Shown piece by piece: positions 1 through 9,900 of a DNA stretch of 64,000 nucleotides (position 1 is the stretch's first letter; each line of letters opens with the position of its first letter). Source of the DNA: Micromonospora profundi (GTDB lineage Bacteria; Actinomycetota; Actinomycetes; Mycobacteriales; Micromonosporaceae); assembly GCF_011927785.1 (NCBI RefSeq), contig NZ_JAATJK010000001.1, positions 248,001 through 312,000 of the forward strand. The letters are read 5' to 3'. Both the position numbers and the translations under genes were made by a program. Below the pieces are notes generated by a model that was not told the DNA's origin, did not search any database, and saw only the letters and a list, made by a program, of their open reading frames with translations.

Positions 1-1637
1 ACTCCGCGCGCAAGCGGGACGCCGACTTCACCACCCTCTCCGGGATGCCTGTCGACCCGGTCTACGGCCCGCCGGAGGGCAGCTCCTACCCGGGCTTCGA
101 GCGGATCGGCTGGCCCGGCGAATACCCGTACACCCGGGGCCTTTATCCGACCGGCTACCGCGGGCGGACCTGGACGATCCGGCAGTTCGCGGGCTTCGGC
201 AACGCCCAGCAGACCAACGAGCGCTACAAGATGATCCTCGGCGCCGGCGGGGGTGGTCTCTCGGTCGCGTTCGACATGCCGACCCTGATGGGCCGCGACT
301 CCGACGACCCGCAGGCGCTCGGCGAGGTCGGCCACTGCGGCGTCGCCATCGACACCGCCACCGACATGCAGGCGCTCTTCGATGGCATCGACCTGGCCGG
401 CGTCACCACCTCGATGACCATCTCCGGCCCGGCCGTGCCGGTGTTCTGCATGTACCTGGTCGCCGCCGAGCGGCAGGGCGCCGACCTGTCCAAACTGGAC
501 GGCACGCTGCAGACCGACATCTTCAAGGAGTACATCGCGCAGAAGGAGTGGCTCTTCGACCCGGAGCCGCACCTGCGCCTGATCGGCGACCTGATGGAAT
601 ACTGCGCAGCCGAGATCCCGCGCTACAAGCCGCTGTCGGTCTCCGGGTACCACATCCGCGAGGCCGGCTCGACCGCCGCGCAGGAGCTGGCGTACACCCT
701 CGCCGACGGATTCGGGTACGTCGAGCTGGGCCTGTCGCGCGGCCTGGACGTGAACGTCTTCGCGCCGGGGCTGAGCTTCTTCTTCGACTCGCACCTGGAC
801 TTCTTCGAGGAGATCGCCAAGTTCCGCGCGGCCCGCCGCATCTGGGCCCGCTGGCTGCGTGACGTCTACGGCGCCACCAGCGAGAAGGCCCTCTGGCTGC
901 GGTTCCACACGCAGACCGCCGGGGTGTCGCTGACCGCGCAGCAGCCGGTAAACAACGTGGTACGCACCGCCGTCGAGGCGCTCGCGGCGGTACTGGGCGG
1001 GACAAACTCGCTGCACACCAACGCGCTGGACGAGACCCTGGCTCTGCCCACCGACGAGTCCGCCGAGATCGCCCTGCGTACGCAGCAGGTGCTGATGGAG
1101 GAGATCGGCGTCGTCAACGTGGCCGACCCGCTCGGTGGCTCCTGGTACGTCGAGGCGCTGACCGACAAGATCGAGGCCGAGGCGGAGGAGATCTTCGCCC
1201 GGATCCGGCAGCTCGGCGGGGAAGGGCCGCACCAGATCGGCCCGATGACCTCCGGCATCCTGCGTGGCATCGAGGACGGCTGGTTCACGGGGCACATCGC
1301 GGAGTCCGCCTTCGTCTACCAGCAGGCTCTCGAAAAGGGCGACAAGAAGATCGTCGGCGTCAACTGTCACACCGGCACCGTCACAAAGGAGCTGGAGATC
1401 CTGCGCATCTCGCACGAGGTGGAGCTGGAGCAGCGCCGGGTGCTGGCCGAGCGCAAGAACGCGAGGGACGAGGCCGCAGTGCGTGCGGCGGTCACCCGCA
1501 TGGTCGAGGCCAGCCGCACCGACGAGAACATGATCCCGGCCATGCTCGACGCGGTCCGCGCCGAAGCGACGCTCGGCGAGATCTGCAACGCCCTACGCGC
1601 CGAGTGGGGCGTCTACCGCGAGCCCGCCCGCTTCTAA
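1..1637 (+). CDS. icmA: Isobutyryl-CoA mutase large subunit (5' partial)
   Basis: This is the adenosylcobalamin-dependent acyl-CoA mutase large subunit that interconverts isobutyryl-CoA and n-butyryl-CoA in branched-chain acyl-CoA metabolism. The frame is open from base 3, so the start codon lies left of the window; about 544 residues are visible and roughly 20 are missing compared with known IcmA (about 565). The conserved block RTWTIRQFAGFG carries Phe where methylmalonyl-CoA mutase has Tyr (RQYAGF), which fits isobutyryl-CoA mutase rather than MCM. FAPG replaces the FAPR of MCM. SGYHIREAG, LSFFFD and the NVADPLGGSWYVE block are also family features. There is no C-terminal B12-binding domain, so a separate small subunit (IcmB) is needed; none is seen in this window. 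The protein ends with EWGVYREPARF. Confidence 0.82.
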   Translation, partial: SARKRDADFTTLSGMPVDPVYGPPEGSSYPGFERIGWPGEYPYTRGLYPTGYRGRTWTIRQFAGFGNAQQTNERYKMILGAGGGGLSVAFDMPTLMGRDSDDPQALGEVGHCGVAIDTATDMQALFDGIDLAGVTTSMTISGPAVPVFCMYLVAAERQGADLSKLDGTLQTDIFKEYIAQKEWLFDPEPHLRLIGDLMEYCAAEIPRYKPLSVSGYHIREAGSTAAQELAYTLADGFGYVELGLSRGLDVNVFAPGLSFFFDSHLDFFEEIAKFRAARRIWARWLRDVYGATSEKALWLRFHTQTAGVSLTAQQPVNNVVRTAVEALAAVLGGTNSLHTNALDETLALPTDESAEIALRTQQVLMEEIGVVNVADPLGGSWYVEALTDKIEAEAEEIFARIRQLGGEGPHQIGPMTSGILRGIEDGWFTGHIAESAFVYQQALEKGDKKIVGVNCHTGTVTKELEILRISHEVELEQRRVLAERKNARDEAAVRAAVTRMVEASRTDENMIPAMLDAVRAEATLGEICNALRAEWGVYREPARF

Positions 1638-1666
1638 CGGGCTCCCGCTCCCACCCCCTTCCCCGT

Positions 1667-1736
1667 CGATCTTGCAGTTGCTGCCTCGACATATGCCGCA
1701 TACGGCCTGTATAGGGGACCGAAAGTGCAAGATCGC
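1667..1736. repeat. Intergenic palindrome A
   Basis: The ten bases CGATCTTGCA at 1667-1676 return as their reverse complement at 1727-1736, with a 50-base centre. It lies between icmA and the thioredoxin-TPR gene, both on the plus strand. Its GATC-containing outer edge resembles the palindromes at 4552-4628 and 62231-62285. Confidence 0.5.
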
Positions 1737-1821
1737 GGGGGTGGGGGTGGGGCGTGAGAGTTGCAACGTCGGAGTTGCGGGTGATCTGAGAACGCCGGCT
1801 CGCGTGCGAGACTAGGTAACC

Positions 1822-2745
1822 ATGAGCGACCCACGGATCACCTCGTCGATCTTCACCCGCGGCGCGGTCGACCTCAGCACGCTGCGCGGCCCCGCACCAG
1901 CCAGTACCCGCCCCGGCACACCCCCGCAGGGCGGCCCCTCCGCCAGCACCCCTGGCGCGCAGGCCGCCGGTGGTAACGCCCTCATCGTCGACGTCACCGA
2001 GGCGACAATCCAGTCCGAGGTGCTCGAACGGTCGATGACCATGCCCGTCGTCGTCTTCTTCGGCGCGGCAGGTTTCCCGGAGAGCGACGAATTCGCCCCC
2101 GTACTGGAACGGCTGGCCGCCGAGAGCGGCGGCGCCTGGGCGCTCGCCCGGGTCGACGTGCAGGAAAACCCCCGGATCGCCCAGATGTTCCGGGTCCAGG
2201 GCATCCCCATGGTGTACGCGGTGGTCGGCGGCCAGCCGATCGACGCGTTCTCCGGCGTGGTGCCCGAGGCCCAACTCCGCCAGTGGATCCAGGCCGTCCT
2301 CAAGGCCGGAGGCGTGACCGTCGCCGAGCCGGAGGACCCGCGCCTCGACGAGGCGGACGACGCGCTGATGAGCGGCGACCTGGACGCCGCCGAGCGGGCG
2401 TACCGCAAGATTCTGGCCGACTCGCCGGCGGACGCCGCGGCCGAGGCGGGCCTCGCCCAGGTCGGTGTCGCCCGCCGGGTCGCCGGCGCCGACCCGGCCG
2501 CCGCGCTCGCCGCTGCCGAGAGCGCCCCCGACGACGTCGCCGCCCAGCTACTCGCCGCCGACATCGAGGTGCTCAGCGGTCTGGCCGAGCAGGCGTACGC
2601 CCGGCTCGTCGGTCTCGTCCGACGCACCGCCGGGGAGGACCGCGAGACCGTCCGCCAGCACCTCGTGTCCCTGTTCAGCATCGCCGGCCCGGACGACCCG
2701 GCCGTCGCCTCGGCCCGGCGGGCCCTGGCCAGCGCCCTGTTCTGA
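1822..2745 (+). CDS. Thioredoxin-like/TPR co-chaperone (CnoX/YbbN-like)
   Basis: A 307-residue cytoplasmic protein with three parts: a Pro/Ala-rich N-terminus (about 1-60), a thioredoxin fold (about 62-160) and a TPR-like alpha-helical C-terminus (about 170-307). The region VVFFGAAGFPES stands where a thioredoxin has its WCGPC active site, so the redox cysteines are absent. The cis-proline segment VQGIPMVYAVVGG and the C-terminal helix motif EAQLRQWI are kept. This is the architecture of CnoX/YbbN, which in E. coli holds folding clients and delivers them to chaperones; that role here is inferred. The ATG at 1822 is preceded by TAGGTAACC with no clear ribosome binding site, so a very short leader or leaderless transcript is possible. 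Confidence 0.75.
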   Translation: MSDPRITSSIFTRGAVDLSTLRGPAPASTRPGTPPQGGPSASTPGAQAAGGNALIVDVTEATIQSEVLERSMTMPVVVFFGAAGFPESDEFAPVLERLAAESGGAWALARVDVQENPRIAQMFRVQGIPMVYAVVGGQPIDAFSGVVPEAQLRQWIQAVLKAGGVTVAEPEDPRLDEADDALMSGDLDAAERAYRKILADSPADAAAEAGLAQVGVARRVAGADPAAALAAAESAPDDVAAQLLAADIEVLSGLAEQAYARLVGLVRRTAGEDRETVRQHLVSLFSIAGPDDPAVASARRALASALF

Positions 2746-2828
2746 GTTCACGCACGGTTTTGAGTTCGTAGCACGCCAGCGCGGGCCGGCGATCCGCCGG
2801 CCCGCCCGACCACCGGGGACGGGAGCTC

Positions 2829-4526
2829 ATGATGCGCCGGATTGCCGTCCTCGACGCGCCGACAAACCTGGGCCTGCGCCCGCCGACCCCCACCTCCGTC
2901 CCGGGCTGCACCAAGGCACCCGGGGCCCTGCGCGACCACGACCTGCTCGCCCGGCTGCGGGCCCGCGACGCCGGCTGCATCACGCCGCCCCGGTACGACC
3001 CCGGCGACTGGCGACCCGGCGACGGCGTCTGCCACGCCCGGGAAATCGCCGACTACTCACTCGCCCTCGCCGAGCGCATCGGCTCCATCATCGACAGGGG
3101 CGAGTTCCCCGTCGTGCTGGGCGGCGACTGCTCGGTACTGCTCGGCTCCGCGCTTGCCATGCACCGCCTCGGTGAGGCCGTCGGCGGTCACATCGGGCTG
3201 GTCTTCGTGGACGGGCACTCCGACTTCCGGCACCCCGGCAACGCCTCCTACGTCGGCGCGGCAGCCGGTGAGGACCTGGCCCTGGTCACCGGACGCGGGC
3301 AGGCCGACCTGGCCGCCCTGGAAGGCCGCCGACCCTACTTCCGCGACATCGACGTCGTGGTGCTCGGCATCCGGGCGCAGGACGAATACCGGCTCGACCT
3401 GCAAGCCGCCGGGATCATCACCCGGCCGGTGCCGGCGCTACGCGCCGAAGGCGCCGCCCGGACAGCCCAGTGGGCGCACGAGCAACTCGCCGACTGCGCC
3501 GGCTACTGGGTACACATCGACGTGGACGTCCTCGACCCCGCGGTGATGCCCGCCGTCGACGCACCGGACCCGGGCGGCATCGCCTTCGCCGAGTTGGAGA
3601 TCCTCCTCGCCGGCCTTGTCGACACCCCACACTGCCTCGGCGTCGAGCTGACAGTCTTCGACCCCGACTACGACCCGGACGGCTCGTACGCAGCCGAGAT
3701 CGTCAACACCGTCGTCGCAGGGCTGGCCCCGGTGACCGCCCCGGAGGCGCTGCCGCCCCGGCTGCTGTCCGCCCGACCGGCGCCCGGTCCCCGGCGTACC
3801 AAGACCCGCGCGGCAGACCTCGACGCCCGCTCCGACCGTGCGGGTGTCTCAGACCGTCCGGGTCTCTCGGATCGTGCGGGTCTCTCGGATCGTGCGGGTC
3901 TCGCGGATCGCGCGGACCGGTCGGAGCGCTCGGATCGTGCGGGCCTTGCCGATGCGGTCTCTGTTGATGCGGGCCTGGGCGGAGCGAGCGTCAGCGGTGT
4001 CGGCGCTGCTGATGCGGCGTTCGCCGGTCCAGGTTCCGGAGCTGCCGATTCCGCCCACGTCGAGCCCTTCGGCGTCGAACCCGCCGGCGTCGAATCCTCC
4101 GGTGCTGGTTCTGCTCTCGGCGGGTCCTTCGCAGTTGAGCCCGCCGGGTCCGCTGGCGGCGAGCATGTCGCTGCTGCGTCCGCCGGGCGCGTCGGGGCCG
4201 ATTCCTTCAGGGCCGCGCCCGCTGGTGCTGCCGGCGCTGAGCCGTTCGGTGCTGGGCCTGCCGACACCGGGCCTTCCGACGCCCAGCCGCCTGTGGCCGA
4301 GGTGCCGGGCGGTGTCCCGGTTCCGGTCCGGGCGGAGCCGTTCGGTACGCGGGGTGCGACCCGGTGGGAGCCGTCAGGTGTCGTGTCCAGCGACGCGGCC
4401 GGCACTCCGGCTTCAACCGAGCGGGAACCTGTCGGCCCGCCCGCGTCGGCTGGTCCCGGGCTGCTGCGGAGGCCCTCGCCGGCCGAGCAAAACCACACGA
4501 ACCGCCGCGAATCCGGCACTGCCTGA
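2829..4526 (+). CDS. Arginase/agmatinase-fold protein with long repetitive tail
   Basis: A 565-residue protein. Residues 1 to about 305 form a ureohydrolase (arginase/agmatinase/formiminoglutamase) domain. Metal-binding blocks are visible as GGDCS (98-102), DGHSDF (128-133) and DVDVLD (231-236). The first block has Cys101 where classical arginases have His (GGDHS), so the metal site or the substrate may differ. From about residue 320 the chain becomes low-complexity: hexapeptide repeats of the SDRAGL type (about 336-375), then Ala/Gly/Pro/Ser/Glu-rich sequence to the end. Family members are usually near 300 residues, so the tail of about 250 residues is an unusual extension. The start follows GGGACGGGAGCTC. 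The amidine substrate cannot be told from sequence. Confidence 0.72.
   Translation: MMRRIAVLDAPTNLGLRPPTPTSVPGCTKAPGALRDHDLLARLRARDAGCITPPRYDPGDWRPGDGVCHAREIADYSLALAERIGSIIDRGEFPVVLGGDCSVLLGSALAMHRLGEAVGGHIGLVFVDGHSDFRHPGNASYVGAAAGEDLALVTGRGQADLAALEGRRPYFRDIDVVVLGIRAQDEYRLDLQAAGIITRPVPALRAEGAARTAQWAHEQLADCAGYWVHIDVDVLDPAVMPAVDAPDPGGIAFAELEILLAGLVDTPHCLGVELTVFDPDYDPDGSYAAEIVNTVVAGLAPVTAPEALPPRLLSARPAPGPRRTKTRAADLDARSDRAGVSDRPGLSDRAGLSDRAGLADRADRSERSDRAGLADAVSVDAGLGGASVSGVGAADAAFAGPGSGAADSAHVEPFGVEPAGVESSGAGSALGGSFAVEPAGSAGGEHVAAASAGRVGADSFRAAPAGAAGAEPFGAGPADTGPSDAQPPVAEVPGGVPVPVRAEPFGTRGATRWEPSGVVSSDAAGTPASTEREPVGPPASAGPGLLRRPSPAEQNHTNRRESGTA
3835..3925 (+). repeat. 18-bp tandem repeats coding for SDRAGL hexapeptides
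   Basis: Imperfect 18-bp units of the type TCGGATCGTGCGGGTCTC follow each other in frame within the 3' part of the arginase-fold gene. They encode Ser-Asp-Arg-Ala-Gly-Leu-like hexapeptides. The repetition and lower third-position GC mark a region that probably expands and contracts by slippage. Confidence 0.7.
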
Positions 4527-4551
4527 CCGGTTGCCGGTCGGCACAAGCGGT

Positions 4552-4628
4552 TGATCGACTCGAGTTCCTGGTAATCGCGGTGTCCCACTAGCTCGGATAC
4601 CGCGATTACCAAGAAACCGAGTCGATCA
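4552..4628. repeat. Intergenic palindrome B
   Basis: Two 30-base arms (4552-4581 and 4599-4628) are inverted copies with 27 of 30 positions matching; the loop is 17 bases. It sits between the convergent arginase-fold gene and the PBP gene. It could act as a bidirectional terminator, but no T-run follows either arm. The right edge continues with CGGCGGAG, as does palindrome D at 62285. Confidence 0.75.
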
Positions 4629-4705
4629 TCGGCGGAGCTGCCTGGCCGCGCCCAGTGGGGGAGCCGCCGCCACCAGCACCCTGGCCGCCGGGGGCGCTGC
4701 GGTCC

Positions 4706-6670
4706 TCAGGTCGCGGGTAGGGCGCGCAGGAAGCGCTCGGCGATCGGGACGGCCGAGGAGGTGCTGGCGCCGCCCTTCTCCACGAAGACGGCGAACGCGA
4801 CATCTCCCCGCCAGCCGACGAACCAGGCGTGCGTGTTGGCCGGGTTGTTGTCGTACTCGGCGGTGCCGGTCTTGCCGTACACCTCGCCCGGTACGTCCTT
4901 GAGGGCGCTGCCGGTGCCGGCGGTGACCACCTCGCGCATCATCGTGCGCAGCGCCTCGACCGATTCCGGCTTGAGCTGCTCGCCGGCCGGGGCCGGTTTG
5001 GCGGGTGCCGGGTCGAGCAGCAGCTTCGGCTGCTCGAATCGGCCCCGGGCGACGGCGGCGGTGGCACCGGCCATGGCCAGCGGGCTGACAAGCGTGGTGC
5101 CCTGCCCGAACGAGGCGGCGGCCTGTTCGGCCTGGCTGCCGCCGGTGGACACCTTGCCGGTGAAGACGTCCGTGCCGAGGTCCCAGGGGCCCTCCAGGCC
5201 CAGCGAGCGGCCGGCGGCGGCGAGCCCGTCCCCGCCCAGCTTCGGGGCCAGCGAGGCGAACGCCGTGTTGCACGATTTGGCGAAGTTGGTGCGGAACGGC
5301 ACCTGGCCCAGTTCGAAGTTGTCCGAGTTCTTGAAGGACCGGCCGTCGACGGTGAAGGTCTTCGGGCAGTTCACCGGCCCGTCCAGGCTGACCGCGCCCT
5401 GGTTCAGCAGGCCGAGCGTGCTGACCATCTTGAACGTGGAGCCCGGCGGGACCTGGGCGACGAATGCCAGGTTCTCGCCGGCCGGCCCGGGGCCGTTCGC
5501 GGCGGCGAGGACCGCGCCGTCACTGATCCGTACGGCCACCAGCGCGGATCGGCGGGACTGGGCGCGCAACGCTCCGTCGGCCGCGTTCTGGACGGCGACG
5601 TCCAGGGTGGTCTTCAGCGCCTGGCCGGGCTGCGGCTTCTGTTGGAACAGTTCGGTGCCGGTGGGGGCCAGTTTGCCGCCTTCGGCGGGGCGTTCGACCA
5701 CCACGGTCAGCCCTGGCGTGCCGCGCAGCCGCTCGTCGTAGCGGCCCTGGAGGCCGCCGTGCCCGACCAGGTCGCCGGCGACGTACCGGTCGGGGTGCGC
5801 GGTGAGGTCGTCGGCCTGCGCCGGGTCGACAGTGCCGAGCAGCGCGCGGGCGAACTCCCGGGTCGGTGCCAGGTCGAGCTTGTCGGACACGAACTTGGTG
5901 CCGGGCAGGTCGTAGATCCGGGGCTTGATCTGCCGGTACGCCTCCTCGCGCAGGGTCACCACCTCGACGAAGGCGCCCGGGTCGGCCTTGGCCACCCGCT
6001 CGGGCAGGTCGGCCAGGTCGACGGCGGGGACGAGGGCCGGGCGGATCGCCTTGAAGCCCGCGTCCAGATCCTTGACGAGCTTTTTGATGTCGGTGACCTG
6101 GTTGGGCTGCACGCCGACGCGGATCACCGGCCGGGGCGTCACGATCGGCTGCCCGGCAGCGTCCAGCAGCGCCGCACGGGGACCGGTGTCGCGGCGCAGC
6201 CCCAGCCGGTCACCCTTGGTGAGCTGCTCGTGCACCACCCGGGGGTCCCACATGACCTGCCACTGGTCGTCGTCGCCCTTGACGAGCCGCAGTTCCCTGT
6301 CGTACGCCCAGCGGATGTCGCCCGGAAGGGTCCACTCCACCCGGATCGGGGCGGTCGCGATGTCGGCGGTGACCTTCGGCTCGCCCCGGCGGGTAAGCGT
6401 CGGCGGGCTGCCGACCAGTTCGCCGGAGAGTTCCTTGATCTCGCGGGTCACGTCGGCTGCCGGCAGCTTGCCGCCGGTCGTGTCGACCACCCCGACTGCC
6501 TGAAGATCGCCGTTGCGCCACCCGGTGAGGAAGGCGTCGACGCTGCGCTGCGGCCCGTCGTCGCCGGAGCAGGCCACCAGGCCACCGGCGGTGAGCAGGG
6601 TCGCGGCCAGCGCGGCGACCGCCCGGCGGGCGTGATTCGCCCGGTGGGGCCGGGGGTAGGACAAGGTCAT
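4706..6670 (-). CDS. Penicillin-binding protein, NTF2-like plus transpeptidase (lipoprotein)
   Basis: A 654-residue transpeptidase that cross-links peptidoglycan outside the membrane. The N-terminus has a lipoprotein signal ending in GGLVAC. An NTF2-like (MecA_N-type) domain follows (about 40-160: AFLTGWRNGD to WDPRVV), then a PBP dimerisation region and the transpeptidase domain. Catalytic motifs are STFK (Ser near 410), SCN (near 465) and KTGTAE (near 599). The ATG at 6670 was chosen because GGAAGGA lies about eight bases upstream and the signal peptide starts there; longer readings run into the divergent gdh promoter. The architecture resembles PBP2a-like/PbpA-type class B enzymes of actinobacteria. 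Beta-lactam susceptibility cannot be judged from sequence alone. Confidence 0.88.
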   Translation of the reverse strand: MTLSYPRPHRANHARRAVAALAATLLTAGGLVACSGDDGPQRSVDAFLTGWRNGDLQAVGVVDTTGGKLPAADVTREIKELSGELVGSPPTLTRRGEPKVTADIATAPIRVEWTLPGDIRWAYDRELRLVKGDDDQWQVMWDPRVVHEQLTKGDRLGLRRDTGPRAALLDAAGQPIVTPRPVIRVGVQPNQVTDIKKLVKDLDAGFKAIRPALVPAVDLADLPERVAKADPGAFVEVVTLREEAYRQIKPRIYDLPGTKFVSDKLDLAPTREFARALLGTVDPAQADDLTAHPDRYVAGDLVGHGGLQGRYDERLRGTPGLTVVVERPAEGGKLAPTGTELFQQKPQPGQALKTTLDVAVQNAADGALRAQSRRSALVAVRISDGAVLAAANGPGPAGENLAFVAQVPPGSTFKMVSTLGLLNQGAVSLDGPVNCPKTFTVDGRSFKNSDNFELGQVPFRTNFAKSCNTAFASLAPKLGGDGLAAAGRSLGLEGPWDLGTDVFTGKVSTGGSQAEQAAASFGQGTTLVSPLAMAGATAAVARGRFEQPKLLLDPAPAKPAPAGEQLKPESVEALRTMMREVVTAGTGSALKDVPGEVYGKTGTAEYDNNPANTHAWFVGWRGDVAFAVFVEKGGASTSSAVPIAERFLRALPAT

Positions 6671-6955
6671 GGAGCGGGTCCTTCCGGTCTCGGCTGCCCT
6701 GCACGGTAGTACGGCGACGCTGTCCGAGGCGTCCCGTGAGACGTCCGACGTGCGGAAAGAGGGAGCGCGCCGGTGTGATGAACATCGCGCGGCGGGGTAT
6801 CCGACGACCCGGCCAACCTCGGACCCGCAACGGGTGAAAGGACAGAGTCCCGATCCGGACGTCCGGCCCTTGATCCGCCGATGGAGGAACAGAGCGGCAG
6901 GCTTAGGCTGGGCGAGAGTGACCCACAACGCGGTGGGTCGAGGGGAGTGGCACCG

Positions 6956-9900
6956 ATGGACCGGCGTCCGGCGATCAAACCGGAACCCGACCTCCGGCAG
7001 GACGACTTCGGCCGGGACGACAGCTTCGATTCGGCGACCGACGGGGACGGCTACGGCCGGCTCGACACGGGAGTCACCGGGCTGACTGGGTCGAGCATCG
7101 ACACCATCTACGATCTGGGCCTGCCACCGGAGGTGCTGGCCGACGACGTGGAGGACGCCGATCTCGACGAGCCGGTCCCCAACGCGGAGCGCCTCGTGGC
7201 CCAGGCCGTCGCGCTCGCCGGGGACGACCACGATGCGGCGACCCTGGTCGGCCGCTTCTGGCGGTTCGCCCCGGACGAAGAGTTGGTCGGCCTCACGGCG
7301 GAGGAGATGCTGGACGCGGCCCGGGCACACCGGGACCTGGCCCAGCAGCGGGTCCCCGGTGAGCTGAAGCTACGGATCCACGAGCCGCACGCCGACCAGC
7401 ACCACACGGTCGTCGAGATCGTCACCGACGACATGCCGTTCCTTGTCGACTCGGTCACCGCGCTGCTCAACTCGTACCACCTGGATGTGCACCTGCTTGT
7501 GCACCCGCTTGTGGTGGTCCGGCGCGAGCCGCTGGGTCGCCTCACCGAGGTCTCCGCGGACGTGGAGCCGGACGACGCGATCGCCGGCGACATCGTCGAG
7601 AGCTGGATGCGGATCGAGATCGACCCGGTGCGCGACGCCGACGAGCGGGACCGGCTGCGTCGTGAGCTGCAACGGGTGCTCACCGACGTGCGGGAGGCCG
7701 TGGAGGACTGGCCGAAGATGCGACAGCGGGCCCTCGCGCTCGCCGACGAACTGGCCTCGGCCCGTACCGCCGACAACCGCCCGCCGGTGCCGGAGAAGGA
7801 CATCACCGACTCGGTGGAGTTGCTGCGCTGGCTTGCCCACGACCACTTCACCTTCCTGGGCTACCGCGAGTACCGGCTGGTGGACGTGCCGGACGCGAGT
7901 TCCTCGGACCCGGTCGACGGCAAGGCGCTGGAGGCGGTGCTCGGCACCGGCCTGGGCATCCTGCGCTCGGACTCGCCGGAGGCCCGGTCGCTGGCGTCGA
8001 TGACGCACGAGGCGCACGAGAAGGTGCTGGAGAAGCGCCTGCTCATCATCACCAAGGCCAACTCGCGGGCCACCGTGCACCGCTCGGCGTACCTGGACTA
8101 CATCGGCTTCAAGATCTTCAACGAGGCGGGCGAGGTCATCGGTGAGCGGCGCTTCCTGGGGCTGTTCTCCACCGCCGCGTACCGGACCAGCGTCCAGGAG
8201 TTGCCTGTGGTGCGCCGCAAGGTCGCCGAGGTGCTGGACCGCTCCGGCCTGAGCCAGCGCAGCCACTCCGGCAAGGACCTGCTGCAGATCCTGGAGACGT
8301 ACCCGCGCGACGAGCTGTTCCAGATCAAGACCGACGACCTGTACCACGCGGTGGTCGGTGTGCTTCGGATGGCGGGTCGCCGGCAGCTGCGGGTGTTCCT
8401 GCGCCGCGACGCGTACGGGCGGTTCATCTCCTGCCTGATCTATCTGCCACGGGACCGGTTCACCACGCAGAACCGGCTGCGTATGCAGGACATCCTGCTG
8501 CGCGAGCTGAACGGCGTCGGGGTTGACTACACGACCCGGGTCACCGAGTCGATGCTGGCGCGGGTGCACTTCATCGTCCGTACCGACCCGACCCGGCCGC
8601 CCGGTGACATCGACGCCGACCTGCTGGCCGAGGAGTTGGCCGACGCGACCCGGCTCTGGGACGACGACTACCGGCTGGTGTTGGAGCGCAAGCTCGGCGA
8701 CGAGCAGGCCAAGCACCTGTTCACCAGGTACGCCGACGCGTTCCCGGAGGGCTACAAGGACGGGCACACGCCGTACGAGGCGATGAAGGATCTGGCCAAG
8801 CTGGAGCTGCTTGAGGAGCCCGGCCAGCTGGAGATGCACCTGTTCCGCAAGCAGTTGGCGCCCCGCCCGGGCACCCGTGTGCCCGGTGCGGACCTGGCCG
8901 AGACCATGGACGTCCGGTTCAAGGTCTACCGGTACGGGGAGCCGATGATGCTCTCCGCCGTGCTGCCGGTGCTGCACTCACTCGGCGTACGGGTGGTCGA
9001 CGAGCACCCGTACGAGGTGGACCGCATCGACGGTCGGGTCTACCTGTACGACTTCGGCCTCATGCTGCCCGAGGGGCACCACGAGCTGTCCGAGGTGCGC
9101 CCACACGTGGAGAACGCGTTCGCGGCGGCGTGGCGTGGCGAGGCCGAGGTGGACCGCTTCAACGAGCTGGTGCTGCGCGGCGGGCTGACCTGGCGGCAGG
9201 TGGTGGTGCTGCGGGCGTACGCGAAGTACCTGCGGCAGGCCGGCACGGTCTTCTCGCAGGACTACATGGAGCAGACCTTCATCGCGTACCCGAAGATCGC
9301 CGCGCTGTTGGTGGAGCTGTTCGAGACCCGGTTCGCGCCGGGTGAGCAGAGCGGCGAGCAGCGTCAGCAGCGCAGTGGTGAGCTGGTGGAGACGATCCGG
9401 GCCGCCCTTGACGACGTGGCGAGCCTCGACCAGGACCGGATCCTGCGCTCGTACCTGACGGTGATCGAGGCGACCCTGCGGACGAGCTTCTACCAGAAGC
9501 GCGCCGACGGGCGGCCGAAGGCGTACGTGGCGTTCAAGCTCGATCCGCAGGCCATCCCGGACCTGCCGGCGCCCCGGCCGAAGTTCGAGATCTTCGTCTA
9601 CTCGCCCCGGTTCGAGGGAGTGCACCTGCGGTTCGGGCCGGTGGCCCGGGGCGGGTTGCGCTGGTCGGACCGTCGGGAGGACTTCCGCACCGAGGTGCTC
9701 GGCCTGGTCAAGGCGCAGATGGTGAAGAACACAGTGATCGTGCCGGTGGGCGCCAAGGGCGGCTTCGTGTTGAAGCAGAAGCCGGGCGACCGGGACGAGG
9801 CTGTCGCCTGCTACCAGGAGTTCGTCGGCGCGATGCTTGACGTCACCGACAACATCGTCGCTGGGCAGATCGTTCCGCCGGAGGACGTGGTCCGGCACGA

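Noticed and set aside
3668..4612. Minus-strand open frame opposite the arginase tail
   Set aside because: No ribosome site or motif; it mirrors the low-complexity tail. The plus-strand frame continues unbroken from a recognised enzyme domain.
4706..7330. Extended 874-codon reading of the PBP gene
   Set aside because: The extra 220 codons run over the gdh promoter and N-terminus with no conserved sequence; the lipoprotein signal with a good ribosome site begins at 6670.
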